Source of the DNA: Tritrichomonas foetus
Taxonomy: Eukaryota; Parabasalia; Tritrichomonadida; Tritrichomonadidae
Assembly: GCA_001839685.1 (NCBI GenBank)
Contig: MLAK01000598.1
Location: 1 to 64,000, forward strand
Direction: 5' to 3'
Length of the DNA stretch: 64,000 nucleotides
Made by a program: the position numbers and the translations under genes. Below are positions 19,676-29,340 of this stretch, one piece after another; the stretch's first letter is position 1, and each line of letters starts with the position of its first letter. A model generated the notes under the pieces. It saw nothing but the letters and a program-made list of their open reading frames with translations. It had not been told where the DNA came from and made no database searches.

Positions 19676-20232
19676 TAGCGGTTGCTTATGCGAATTGATT
19701 CGCATACCGCTTTTTATTTAACCTTTTCATCATCAATTAATAGCGGTTGCTTATGCGAATTGATTCGCATACCGCTTTTTATTTAACCTTTTCATCATCA
19801 ATTAATAGCGGTTGCTTATGCGAATTGATTCGCATACCGCTTTTTATTTAACCTTTTCATCATCAATTAATAGCGGTTGCTTATGCGAATTGATTCGCAT
19901 ACCGCTTTTTATTTAACCTTTTCATCATCAATTAATAGCGGTTGCTTATGCGAATTGATTCGCATACCGCTTTTTATTTAACCTTTTCATCATCAATTAA
20001 TAGCGGTTGCTTATGCGAATTGATTCGCATACCGCTTTTTATTTAACCTTTTCATCATCAATTAATAGCGGTTGCTTATGCGAATTGATTCGCATACCGC
20101 TTTTTATTTAACCTTTTCATCATCAATTAATAGCGGTTGCTTATGCGAATTGATTCGCATACCGCTTTTTATTTAACCTTTTCATCATCAATTAATAGCG
20201 GTTGCTTATGCGAATTGATTCGCATACCGCTT
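19676..20232 (+). repeat. Tandem array of 65-bp hairpin units, nine copies
   Basis: Units begin with TAGCGG at 19676, 19741, 19806, 19871, 19936, 20001, 20066, 20131 and 20196; the last is cut at 20232. Copies look identical. Each holds TATGCGAAT-TG-ATTCGCATA, a palindrome with 9-bp arms, flanked by AGCGG and CCGCT, so the whole unit can form a bulged hairpin. Each also carries AGCGGTTG, which fits the M3 core-promoter consensus of Trichomonas, and AACCTTTTC, which contains the M5 word CCTTT. The array sits between divergent genes. Its right edge is an assembly junction, so the true length is unknown. Confidence 0.95.
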
Positions 20233-20233
20233 N

Positions 20234-20271
20234 CTGTCTCTTATACACATCTAGATGTGTATAAGAGACAG
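20234..20271. other. Nextera mate-pair junction adapter (assembly artefact)
   Basis: The second copy of the 38-bp mosaic-end junction, again preceded by an N (20233). It joins the 65-bp array to a different short repeat. The two sides may not be neighbours in the genome, or sequence between them may be missing. Confidence 0.98.
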
Positions 20272-20335
20272 ACTCAACATTCAGTCGTGACTCAACATTC
20301 AGTCGTGACTCAACATTCAGTCGTGACTCAACATT
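20272..20335 (+). repeat. 18-bp tandem repeat right of the adapter
   Basis: The unit GACTCAACATTCAGTCGT is repeated about three and a half times directly after the adapter. It is unrelated to the 65-bp unit. The true left end is lost. Confidence 0.85.
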
Positions 20336-20507
20336 GGAAATGAACATTATGTTTGTACTATATCATAATTAAAGTCGATGATTATTCGATTATGAAAGTC
20401 CCAACAGTCTTAATTCATTTGAAAAATATATGTTACCTCCGTTCATTAATGTTGATAATTAAGGAATTAACCATGATTTCATCGAAAATCAAATAAAATT
20501 ACTTATT

Positions 20508-20753
20508 TTGAAATATCTTATCATATGTTTTTGTTTATGTTTCTTTTTATTTTATCTTAGTAAGGTACAAGCATACAGTTTTTCTAATAAACGACAGAAT
20601 GTTTCATCACAACCGAATGTTAATTCATTTCTTAATGTGAAAGTTATACTACAAATATATGTACGGGGGGTTTGGGGGGCTCCGCCCCCCAAAATTTATG
20701 AACTTTTCCTTATGGTAGTAATTTGCAGACATTACGGTAAGTTATGGCTGTAA
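20508..20753 (+). pseudogene. Signal-peptide-like frame without ATG
   Basis: The frame encodes a strongly hydrophobic stretch (LIICFCLCFFLFYLSKVQA) followed by a Ser/Asn/Val-rich stretch, like the start of a secreted or surface protein. There is no in-frame ATG before it. A G/C-rich hairpin at 20665-20690 lies inside the frame and gives an odd GVWGAPPP word. It may be the broken 5' end of a surface-protein gene. The evidence is weak. Confidence 0.3.
20665..20690. other. G-run and GC-rich hairpin in AT-rich DNA
   Basis: GGGGGG-TTT-GGGGGG is followed by a perfect 7-bp stem, GGGGGGC with loop TCC and GCCCCCC (20674-20690). It is the most GC-rich short element seen in the window. Confidence 0.8.
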
Positions 20754-20898
20754 AATTTTGGTCTTTTGATAAGATAAATAATCATTCAAAATGGTTTTTA
20801 ACGAAAAGTGAGTGAAAAGTTATCAACAAATAATTAGTTAACGAATGAAATATTAACGATATTAATCTTTCCTCTCAAAAATTTCCTTTCCGAAAGAA

Positions 20899-22416
20899 AT
20901 GGAAAACTATAAACGAATTAAAGATATTCAAAGCGGCTTCGCTCAGAAAATGGAGCTTCATTCTCTTGTTGATGATCCCACCGGCATTGAAATCATGAAC
21001 TTTCAATTTTTCGCAAATAAAAATATTGAAACTCGAGGAAAAGGCAGAACATTGGCAGATTCAATCACATCATTTCGTAATTCTTTGCAGCAACAAATGA
21101 AAACCAAAAAAGCTAACCCAATTTCAATTTCAAACCTATTAGATGTCGATTTAATTTTCCAGAGCATTGAATCAATCAAAAAATGTCTTTTATCAATAGA
21201 AAGTAAATTTGGCCAGTCTCATTTATTGACAGATTTTCCTTACCAAGAATTAATTTTTGTTATTATGAATGAAGATAAGCCAGAAACCGTTATTTGCTCA
21301 ATTGAATGTATAAACTATTCACTTCGTTTTGCAGGTGAGCCACATCAATCTTTATTCAATCCTGACTTTATTTGCTATCTTTTCAAATTGTTGAATATTC
21401 AAAATACTCCTTTTTCGATGCCGATTTTGAAATTGATCGGATTTTTAATACAATTTAACTCAGAACTTCTGATCTTTTGCATGCAGAATAATTTAATTAA
21501 CATTGTTTCACAGCATCTCCCAAAACCATTTGCTGTTTTTGTGATTCAAGCTGCTTTAACAGTTTGTTCCATTGAAATTGCAAACGAGCTACTTTTTTAC
21601 GTATTCAATACCATCTTGCAAACCGAAGATGAATTTGTAATCAAACAAGTTTTTCATACCCTTTTAATATTTGCAAAAAGATTTGGTTGTACTTCAATTC
21701 CAGAAAAAATAATGCAGCTTTCCCCCCAAAGTCAAATCGATGGAATTTTACAAGAAAGTGAAAATACGTCTAGTATAGAAATTATCTATCAGACAATAGC
21801 AAAATATATGCATGAATCATTAAATTTTGATTTAATTTATGAAATACTTCAATTTTGCTTAGAATTACCACAATTGAATCCACCAAACATTTTCGACAAA
21901 GTGATTGAGTATTTATTAGATGATCAATTAAAGAGTAAACATCGAGTGGCTGCTGCAGAAACAATCATCCACTTCCATGAATGCTGGAAGCAAAACATAA
22001 CGAAAGAAAATCTGTCAATTTTGATGAAAATGATAAATGAAGGAAATTTGGACTATAAAACAAATCAGGCGTATTCAAAATTAGTGATATTTTTCTATGA
22101 AATCGATCAAAATGAAAATTGTTTGGATGTATTGAAAATCTGCATTGATGGAATCAATGATCAAGATACAACTTTTTCGTCTATGTGTTTAGCTATTATA
22201 TTGAAAATTCTCTCGGAAGTCAAAACGCCAAATTTATTATCGTCTTGTTTTGAGATTTTGAATGATTCTCGGGAATATCTCCTGACTCAACTTGATTCTG
22301 GTGATTTATCTGATGAAAAATTGGAGAAAGTGATGGTGATTCTGAAAATGACAGAAAAATTCTTGGAATTCAAAATTAGCTCAAAATCTGAATCTAATGA
22401 ATTTTCCAATCATTGA
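20899..22416 (+). CDS. Armadillo/HEAT-like helical repeat protein
   Basis: A 505-residue protein with ATG at 20899 and a TTTCCTTTCC pyrimidine word just upstream. From about residue 70 it consists of consecutive amphipathic helix pairs typical of ARM/HEAT solenoids (for example VICSIECINYSLRFAGEPHQ, MPILKLIGFLIQFNSELL, TVCSIEIANELLFYVFNTIL). The first 60 residues, with a basic KGRTLADSITSFRNSLQQQM segment, resemble an importin-alpha-type N-terminus only loosely. Large families of such solenoids exist in trichomonads. The partner is unknown. There is no membrane segment. Confidence 0.7.
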   Translation: MENYKRIKDIQSGFAQKMELHSLVDDPTGIEIMNFQFFANKNIETRGKGRTLADSITSFRNSLQQQMKTKKANPISISNLLDVDLIFQSIESIKKCLLSIESKFGQSHLLTDFPYQELIFVIMNEDKPETVICSIECINYSLRFAGEPHQSLFNPDFICYLFKLLNIQNTPFSMPILKLIGFLIQFNSELLIFCMQNNLINIVSQHLPKPFAVFVIQAALTVCSIEIANELLFYVFNTILQTEDEFVIKQVFHTLLIFAKRFGCTSIPEKIMQLSPQSQIDGILQESENTSSIEIIYQTIAKYMHESLNFDLIYEILQFCLELPQLNPPNIFDKVIEYLLDDQLKSKHRVAAAETIIHFHECWKQNITKENLSILMKMINEGNLDYKTNQAYSKLVIFFYEIDQNENCLDVLKICIDGINDQDTTFSSMCLAIILKILSEVKTPNLLSSCFEILNDSREYLLTQLDSGDLSDEKLEKVMVILKMTEKFLEFKISSKSESNEFSNH

Positions 22417-23058
22417 TTGAGCTAAAATCAATCAATAATAGAATCATTGCCAAAAAATTGTGTGATTTCTATTCATATAATCTTTAGATTCTGTTATATG
22501 ATGTTCGTAGAAAGAAATTAATTTTCCAATATAGATATAAACTGCGAAGGACACTCCCACATAAATTTTTGTTTGTTTTTGTTTGTAGAGTAAATATATA
22601 ATAAATATACATTTTAGACATTTTTATTTCTATATTATTTTATCATAATTTTGACTATGGAATGGCAGATTGTTCAAGCATCGAGTTAACTGAGATTAAA
22701 GTCGGCTCTCACGTTGTAATTACCAATCTTTATCAACGAATCTCATTTGAACAGTGACTTGATGAATCAGCTATAATTTAATATTAAATATTTAATAAAG
22801 CTCTTCATCATCTTTCATCAATAGAAAGACACTTATATTTTTTGTTTAATGTTTTCACATGAGTTTTTTTGTGTGAAAGTAAATTTCCAGACATTTAAAC
22901 ATGCCGAAACCATACAACAATAATAATAACAAAAGAAACATTCATATTTTTAGAAAACGTAATGTTTTATTTAACTAAATTAACAATCAGCATTATTACT
23001 CTACAAGTACTTATTTTCCTTGAACTACTTATTGTTCTTTTGTTCCTGAATTTCAAAT
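22417..23058. other. Intergenic region between convergent genes
   Basis: About 640 bases of AT-rich sequence between the 3' ends of the ARM-like and the disordered protein genes. TTTTTGTTTGTTTTTGTTTG occurs near 22566. No gene is seen. Confidence 0.4.
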
Positions 23059-24027
23059 TCATTCTTCAAAAGCAAATGAAGTTACATTTTCAAGGACTTC
23101 ATAATCCTCTTCAACAATTTGAGTAGATGGATCCAAATCTGCATCTTTGAGAATGTCGTCAACATCATATTTGTTTACATCAAACTCATCAAGATCAAAT
23201 TCATCAAACTTCTTTTTCTGCTCTTCATATTTTTGTTTGGCAATTTGTTCCGCCTCTTCATCCAAAACTAATTCTGGTCTTTGATGTCTTTCAGATTGTG
23301 CAATTTTAACACGAGGAGAATATTGAACTTGTGCTGGATGCTTTTCAGGATATCTCATCGATCTTGGCCGAGGTGAAGGATCAAGGTGGGCAAAAGAAAC
23401 TTTAGAGTTAGAATGTGAATTTGGAGGACGAACCTGAAATTGCTGATGTGATTGTTTATGATTTAATGATTGAATGTCTTTTGCATAATATGGATCACGT
23501 GCTGAAAGAGGTGATTCATCAAATACAATCAATCCAGAATCATCAATTAATTGACGAAGTGTTTCTGGCGTCTTTGTGTTAGGCATAACTGGTGATGGAA
23601 ACAATAAAACTGCTGATGGTGAAATTTTTACACTATTATCTTGGGAGTGCATTCCATTCGTTAGTTGATCCATCCAATTGACTGGACGGGCTGATCTTGC
23701 TGATTTAATTTGTTGACTTTTTGGATTTCCGTTTTGATTCTGATTAATTTGGTTAGATTGTCTAATTTGTTTAACACTTTTAACGCGATTTAATTTATTC
23801 ATATTTTTTGGTTGACGAATTTTCTTGATTTTTGCATTTTTATCATCTTTACCTTTTGGATGTCTGATTGGCTTGTTTGGATAATGTTGATATTGCGCGG
23901 CTTGGTCTGGAATACTTCCAACGCATGCACGGGCTGATGAAATTCGTTTCGTGTGTCTATCATATTGTTTGCATTGTTCTTTAAGTTCGAGGTACGGACA
24001 TGAAACAGGTGGAAGATGAGCGAGCAT
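23059..24027 (-). CDS. Disordered basic-then-acidic protein, unknown function
   Basis: A 322-residue protein with ATG at 24027. The N-terminal 30 residues contain three Cys and look structured (PPVSCPYLELKEQCKQY). Residues about 45-115 are very basic and Asn/Gln-rich (KQIRQSNQINQNQNGN). The middle is Ser/Pro-rich with possible phosphorylation sites. About 265-310 is a highly acidic stretch with repeated DEFD/DVDD words. No catalytic domain or membrane helix is visible. It could be a scaffold or cytoskeletal linker; the sequence does not decide. Confidence 0.65.
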   Translation of the reverse strand: MLAHLPPVSCPYLELKEQCKQYDRHTKRISSARACVGSIPDQAAQYQHYPNKPIRHPKGKDDKNAKIKKIRQPKNMNKLNRVKSVKQIRQSNQINQNQNGNPKSQQIKSARSARPVNWMDQLTNGMHSQDNSVKISPSAVLLFPSPVMPNTKTPETLRQLIDDSGLIVFDESPLSARDPYYAKDIQSLNHKQSHQQFQVRPPNSHSNSKVSFAHLDPSPRPRSMRYPEKHPAQVQYSPRVKIAQSERHQRPELVLDEEAEQIAKQKYEEQKKKFDEFDLDEFDVNKYDVDDILKDADLDPSTQIVEEDYEVLENVTSFAFEE

Positions 24028-24414
24028 GCCGTTACTTTTGATTTTTGAACGTTCACTTCAAATGAAAATCTATACGTTTAAAATCTCTTTTTGATAATGA
24101 TTTTCTGAGTTATCGTGTTGAATCATACAAAAAGTTCTATCACATAGATATTTGTGAGAGATGACATAACCAATGAGAAATAATTATAACTTTTATTGTT
24201 ATCAAATTTTCATTAAGATGGTTTCATTCATCATTTCATTTGACATTGTTTTCAAAGATAAATCCAATGAAAATCGATTTATTTCTGCAATATTATATTT
24301 ATGTGATGAATTAATTCACAATTTTAATGTGAGATATATGATAAAAGAAAGGAGCCTGTTTTAAGCATATATGAAAATTCGTAAAGACTAAGATATTTTA
24401 CTAATATATACAAA
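24028..24414. other. Intergenic region between two minus-strand genes
   Basis: AT-rich, about 390 bases. No supported gene; short frames here start without ATG or have poor composition. Confidence 0.4.
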
Positions 24415-26061
24415 TCAATTTGTGAAAAAGGATCTTCTAGAATTTCCAATTTCAGTTTCTTCCTTGTTTCCACAGAACCAAACAAACGACCCAAAGAATA
24501 GCAAAAGGATCGTTGGCACAAGGATACAGAAAGCTGAAATATAGGTGTAAGCAGTACCAGTGTGAGTTCGTCGATCACAAAATTCACCATCCCACATATC
24601 GATGCAAACACATTTGGACAAAACGCAAGTTCCTTGATAACATTTTTTCTCACATTCTTTTAGGATCCATTGTCGCATCCTGGATATACAATTTTTCTGA
24701 ACAGAGATTAATTTCGCGCCGAGTGTTTCATTCGTATTTGTAAATGAGAAAATATCAGAACTGGCGCCTGCATCTTCGATACTATATGCAAATCTTCCCA
24801 TTACATTTTCCCCAGTTTTCACTGAGAGAACGCTGTAAGGGTCCTCTTCACTATTTGTGAAAACTGCATTGGAAAGATAAGGGTCAATTCCTCCAAAGTC
24901 TTCATTTGTGATTGATGAATCGCTTATGTTGATAGAAAAAGTATCCAAGCAAACATCATTAAAAAAGTTCAAATCAATCATTTTTGATCGAAGTTTTCCA
25001 GATGATGTTTTGAACCACCCAAATTGATTACATTGAAGCCAAAGTTTACTTTTCAGATTTACATCATTTCTATACTGATAAGGATCGAAATCTGAAATCT
25101 TCATTTCGTATGTTTTCAGAATTTCTTTAAAGATTTCAGAAAATGAATCAATTCCATAATTAAGTGTGCTGTTTGTCACTACTGAACAATGTTTCTGTAA
25201 TAATTCGCTATGAGATGGTTTCTCAATTGGTAAAGACAAAACTTCAGCAATTACGTATAAAAATGAAACATCATCACTTTCATTTTTAGTGCTGATTGTT
25301 TGATTTATTTCAATACCAAATTTCTTTTTGAGATCAGATTTGGCTTCCTCATCTCCATTTAAAATAATATTTTCTATTTCATTGAAAATAACTTGTGTTG
25401 AATTTAAGCAGCCATTTTTAACTTTATTTAAATAACTGGCTACAAAAGCATCATATTCTGGAAATTCTGTGACAAATTTCAATGGTGACGATGATGACCA
25501 TGATCCGACTGATAAATGTGGGTATCGAACTCTAGACCAGGCAGCAAGGGATCCTGCGTATGAAGCACCAACTAGGCCAATATTACAGCCACCAACTGGA
25601 CAAAATCTGCGTTGGACGAATTCCAAAAAATGATCGATATCTGCTAAAACCTGTTGAATAATTAAATACTTGAGGTTGTCGTCAGTGACTCCATCTGTTG
25701 GAAAACTACTTCCGAAGAATCGATGTTCAAGTGCGATAATTTTGGCGTCTGTTTGTGAGGCAAGCGACTTCAAGGCTGTTGAATTGAATATATCAGAAGA
25801 AATAGGAGAGCGACCCCCTAAATATATGATTAAAGAAGGTGATTTGAGTGTCGAATTGGGTGAAAAATTGCTTAAATATGTCTGATTGAAAAATATATTT
25901 GAGTGGGTATCGAAGTGATTCAATCTCTGTGGAAATGTTGATTGGTATATCGTAGATTCCGCTCGAAAGGAAAAAAGAAAAAACAAAATCATCATTTGGA
26001 GAACGTTTACTATAAACGTTCTCCTCATCACATTTTCTGTGAAATTATTTTTAATTTTCAT
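24415..26061 (-). CDS. Membrane-anchored S28-family serine peptidase homologue, catalytic His missing
   Basis: About 548 residues related to the prolyl carboxypeptidase/DPP7 family (MEROPS S28). Signal peptide near residues 12-37; family words FPQRLNHFD, LIIYLGGRSP, ALEHRFFGSS and CPVGGCNIGLVGASYAG, where the nucleophile Ser (about 168) is kept. The Asp is kept in NSEEDPYS (about 405). The His that family members show as GAHH or GASHC reads GASSD (about 432), so the triad looks incomplete. A Cys-rich EGF-like module (CEKKCYQGTCVLSKCVC) and a single membrane helix follow, then a short tail. Start choice: ATG 26061, or 26028, which gives a more ordinary signal peptide. A 12-bp perfect inverted repeat lies in the signal-peptide codons. 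Confidence 0.85.
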   Translation of the reverse strand: MKIKNNFTENVMRRTFIVNVLQMMILFFLFSFRAESTIYQSTFPQRLNHFDTHSNIFFNQTYLSNFSPNSTLKSPSLIIYLGGRSPISSDIFNSTALKSLASQTDAKIIALEHRFFGSSFPTDGVTDDNLKYLIIQQVLADIDHFLEFVQRRFCPVGGCNIGLVGASYAGSLAAWSRVRYPHLSVGSWSSSSPLKFVTEFPEYDAFVASYLNKVKNGCLNSTQVIFNEIENIILNGDEEAKSDLKKKFGIEINQTISTKNESDDVSFLYVIAEVLSLPIEKPSHSELLQKHCSVVTNSTLNYGIDSFSEIFKEILKTYEMKISDFDPYQYRNDVNLKSKLWLQCNQFGWFKTSSGKLRSKMIDLNFFNDVCLDTFSINISDSSITNEDFGGIDPYLSNAVFTNSEEDPYSVLSVKTGENVMGRFAYSIEDAGASSDIFSFTNTNETLGAKLISVQKNCISRMRQWILKECEKKCYQGTCVLSKCVCIDMWDGEFCDRRTHTGTAYTYISAFCILVPTILLLFFGSFVWFCGNKEETEIGNSRRSFFTN

Positions 26062-26199
26062 GAATTCATCTGAGTCAGTTGATAATCCAAACAATATATT
26101 AAATGCGTGGTTGAAGATGAAAAAGCTTTGAGAATGAAAAGAAAGAAAAGCTTTAGTATAAACTCATAGAAAATTAATATATATATTTATTGTTCTGAT

Positions 26200-29037
26200 T
26201 TACAACAAAAGTGGTTGATTATCTTCTCTGTCAGCTTCAGAGTTCTTAAAAAGTTTGCCTGTGGACAACAGTGGTGCAATTTTTCTCAGAATGACTCCCA
26301 CTGGAAGAGATAATCCCGAAAGAGCAAGTGAAATTCCCCATTCCTTGAAATTCAACGGCGTGCAACTGAAAAAGTCGCCAGCAAGTTGAACAAGGATGGC
26401 TTGAACTACACCAATTCCAATCATAATTCCAAGGAATAATGGAGTGTCGAGTAATCCAACAATTACACTTTCTGTAGGGCAAGTTGATCTTGCATTCAAC
26501 AAATTAAACATTTGACAAAGTACAAAAACATTAAACAAGAATGTATAATGTCTTTGTGAATAAGGTTCGTAGTTATTTGGAAATAGCAAAATAACACAAA
26601 TTAACAACGATTGAAGGAATGCTTGACCAATGATGTTCACAATCATAAATGGAGTAATTAAAGGTGCATCTTTATGTTGTGGCTTCTTATCAAGAAGTGA
26701 ATCATGTGGCTTACCAGTTGCAAGTGACAGTGCTCCTAGTGAATCCATAATCAAATTCACCCATAAGAGTTGAACTGCTTGAAATGGAGTATCTTTCAAA
26801 AAGACAGCGCTTACAAGTGATATGAAGAGTGTGGCAACATTTGCGGTAAGTTGGAATTGTAAGAAACGTTGAATGTTATTATAAACACAACGACCCCAAA
26901 CTACACTCTTAACTATTGACCTAAAATCATCATCAAGAACAACAATATCAGATGCTTCTTTTGCAAGTTCAGTTCCACATTTTCCCATTGCTAGTCCAAC
27001 ATCTGCTTTAATCAATGCAGCAACATCATTTGTTCCATCACCTGTAACTGCCACAACTTGACCATCATTCTGGAAAGCTTGTACCAACATATGCTTATCT
27101 GCAGGAGTTGATCTTGCAACAACACAAATATGTGGAAGAACATCATGAAGTTCTTCGTCGGTCATTGTTCGAAGTTGTTGACCAGTTATCGCAACACCAT
27201 CACTCTTCATAATTCCGCATTCTTTTGCAATAGAAGTAGCAGTTAACATGTGATCACCAGTCACCATAACAACTCGAATACTTGCATGCTGACATTCAGC
27301 TATTGATTTAACTGTATGTCTACGAAGAGAATCACGAATTGATAAAATTGCCAATAACGTTAAATCGCTTTCAGCCTCTATTACAAGAGAAGGTATTGTA
27401 TTTGTACTTTTATATGCAACTGCCAAAGTACGATAGGATTTCGCGCATTCTTCGTTAATTAATGTATTTAATTGATTCTTAAAATCTTCAGTGATTTCAT
27501 GAATTTCACCATTTTCTAACATGTAGTGAGAAAGGGTTGGAATCATTTCATCAGGTGCACCTTTTACGTGAACTATGAAATTACCATTTTCATTAATTTT
27601 TTCAACCGTCGACATTCTTTTTCTTGTTCGATCAAATTGAAAACAATTAATTATGTCTGCTGATTCTCTCATTTTTTCTGTATGTTGTTGTCCAATATAA
27701 CGAACAAGTGCGCATTCCGTCTGTGATCCAATTTCGTCACTTCCTGCGATTATTGCATGAGAATTAACAGCCATGGAACGTTTCAACATATTTATGAATG
27801 TTGGATTTGTAAGTTTTTTATCTGCTTCTAAACCAACGACAAATCTTTCAACATTCATTTCATTTTTTGTAAGTGTTCCTGTTTTATCACTACAGATAAC
27901 AGTTGCCGAGCCCATAGTTTCACAAGCTGATAAATGTCTCACAAAATTGTTATCATTCATCATTTGACGCATTGAATAAGCAAGTGAAATTGTAACAGCT
28001 AAAGGTAAACCTTCAGGAACTGCACATGCTACAATTGTAATTGCCACGATAAAATAATTCAATGGTTCTCTCAAAGCTGACCATTTCCATCCTATTGTGA
28101 AATAATGATATCCCCAACCAATGCATAAAATCACAAATGTTATTGCAGCAACAATAATACCGAAATAGCCGATCTTTTTTGCAAGATCTGATAATTTTTC
28201 TTGAAGTGGAGTATCCGTGCGTTCTTCATTTGCAATCAACTCAAATATTTTTCCATGGTGACTACGAATGCCAACACATGTAACCAGCATTGTAGCTCTA
28301 CCTTCAGTAACGTGTGTGTTTGATATGAAGAATGGATCAGCTGCACCTTTTATGACAGCTTCTGATTCACCTGTTGCCGTACTTTGGTCAACTTTAACCG
28401 ATTGTGATTCAATACATAAACTGTCAGCTGGAATTCGGTTTCCTTGTTCAAGTAAAATCACATCACCAACAACTATGTCAATATTTTTGATTTGGCTGAT
28501 TCGCCCATTTCGAACAACTGCAACATTATATATGGACTTTATTCGATTAACTGCAGCAAATTGTAATTCTTGTTTGTGATTTGATGTCGCCTGAACTAAT
28601 GAGACGATTGCGACAGCGGCCAAAATGGCTGCGCCATCTATCCATGCTGTAGAACGATCTTCTGGGGCAGAAAAAAGCATTTCGAGAACGAGTGATAAAA
28701 TTGCACAGGTGATCAAAATTAATAACGTTTCGTCCATTAAGGCTTCTTTAAGCATTTCGAAAAATGATTTAACTTCGATATCTGGAATGTTGTTTGAACC
28801 AAAAGTGATAATACGCGATTGAATGGATTTTGAATCTCGAATTCCATTTTTTAAATCTGTATCTAAACGATCTGCAATCGAGGAGATTCCGCCATATCGT
28901 TGGAGTAATTGAATATCTTGATTTTCTTGTATCTCACACAACTCGCCAGGGGTGAGATTCATTTTCAAGTAATGTTTGCTTTTCGCTTTGAATTTTTGAT
29001 GAAGCAAGAATAGACCAATTATGAAAAAGTTGTTCAT
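26200..29037 (-). CDS. PMCA-type Ca2+-transporting P-type ATPase
   Basis: A 945-residue P2B-type calcium pump that moves Ca2+ out of the cytosol at the plasma membrane or an internal store. Motifs are TGES (about 214), CAVPEGLPLAV in helix M4, the phosphorylated Asp in CSDKTGTLTKNE (about 380), KGAPDE, MVTGDH and GDGTNDVAALIKADVG. NLIMDSLGALSLAT in M6 is PMCA-like. Ten membrane helices fit the pattern. The tail after M10 is only about 35 residues, so the long calmodulin-binding tail of animal PMCA is absent. The ATG at 29037 adds 25 residues; homology to usual starts (MNLTPGELCEIQ) favours ATG 28962 as an alternative. Confidence 0.95.
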   Translation of the reverse strand: MNNFFIIGLFLLHQKFKAKSKHYLKMNLTPGELCEIQENQDIQLLQRYGGISSIADRLDTDLKNGIRDSKSIQSRIITFGSNNIPDIEVKSFFEMLKEALMDETLLILITCAILSLVLEMLFSAPEDRSTAWIDGAAILAAVAIVSLVQATSNHKQELQFAAVNRIKSIYNVAVVRNGRISQIKNIDIVVGDVILLEQGNRIPADSLCIESQSVKVDQSTATGESEAVIKGAADPFFISNTHVTEGRATMLVTCVGIRSHHGKIFELIANEERTDTPLQEKLSDLAKKIGYFGIIVAAITFVILCIGWGYHYFTIGWKWSALREPLNYFIVAITIVACAVPEGLPLAVTISLAYSMRQMMNDNNFVRHLSACETMGSATVICSDKTGTLTKNEMNVERFVVGLEADKKLTNPTFINMLKRSMAVNSHAIIAGSDEIGSQTECALVRYIGQQHTEKMRESADIINCFQFDRTRKRMSTVEKINENGNFIVHVKGAPDEMIPTLSHYMLENGEIHEITEDFKNQLNTLINEECAKSYRTLAVAYKSTNTIPSLVIEAESDLTLLAILSIRDSLRRHTVKSIAECQHASIRVVMVTGDHMLTATSIAKECGIMKSDGVAITGQQLRTMTDEELHDVLPHICVVARSTPADKHMLVQAFQNDGQVVAVTGDGTNDVAALIKADVGLAMGKCGTELAKEASDIVVLDDDFRSIVKSVVWGRCVYNNIQRFLQFQLTANVATLFISLVSAVFLKDTPFQAVQLLWVNLIMDSLGALSLATGKPHDSLLDKKPQHKDAPLITPFMIVNIIGQAFLQSLLICVILLFPNNYEPYSQRHYTFLFNVFVLCQMFNLLNARSTCPTESVIVGLLDTPLFLGIMIGIGVVQAILVQLAGDFFSCTPLNFKEWGISLALSGLSLPVGVILRKIAPLLSTGKLFKNSEADREDNQPLLL

Positions 29038-29340
29038 TGAATCACTCTAAGGTCAAAATATTGGCGAACAAGAAATCCGTTTTCAATTTTCAGTTTGTGA
29101 GTTTGTTTTTTTGGAGGAAAAATGAAATAATACGAAATAAATAAATATAAACCCGTTAATATATATTTATAAAATGTACAAATTACTATCAATTAATTTA
29201 ATTTTCATGATTTGATCAAAAGAAATATTAATCTATTATATATTAAAATCATTGAAATTATAGCATGTTCCAAACATGCTTTAAAACAGCAATAGACTGT
29301 ATTGAGTAATTATTTTGAATTTTTTTCATTCATGAATATT
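29038..29340. other. Intergenic region with a short perfect hairpin
   Basis: It lies between the Ca2+ ATPase start and the WD40 gene end. AGCATGTT-CCA-AACATGCT (29262-29280) is a perfect 8-bp stem with a 3-base loop. It sits near the 3' end of the WD40 gene. No gene is seen. Confidence 0.5.

Noticed and set aside
19676..20232. CRISPR-like array
   Set aside because: The 65-bp units are contiguous and identical, with no unique spacers; the genome is eukaryotic.
20272..20335. Link between the 18-bp repeat and the Rab gene start, which share ACTCAACATTCAG
   Set aside because: A 13-base match 17 kb apart with no further similarity; not enough to claim a relation.
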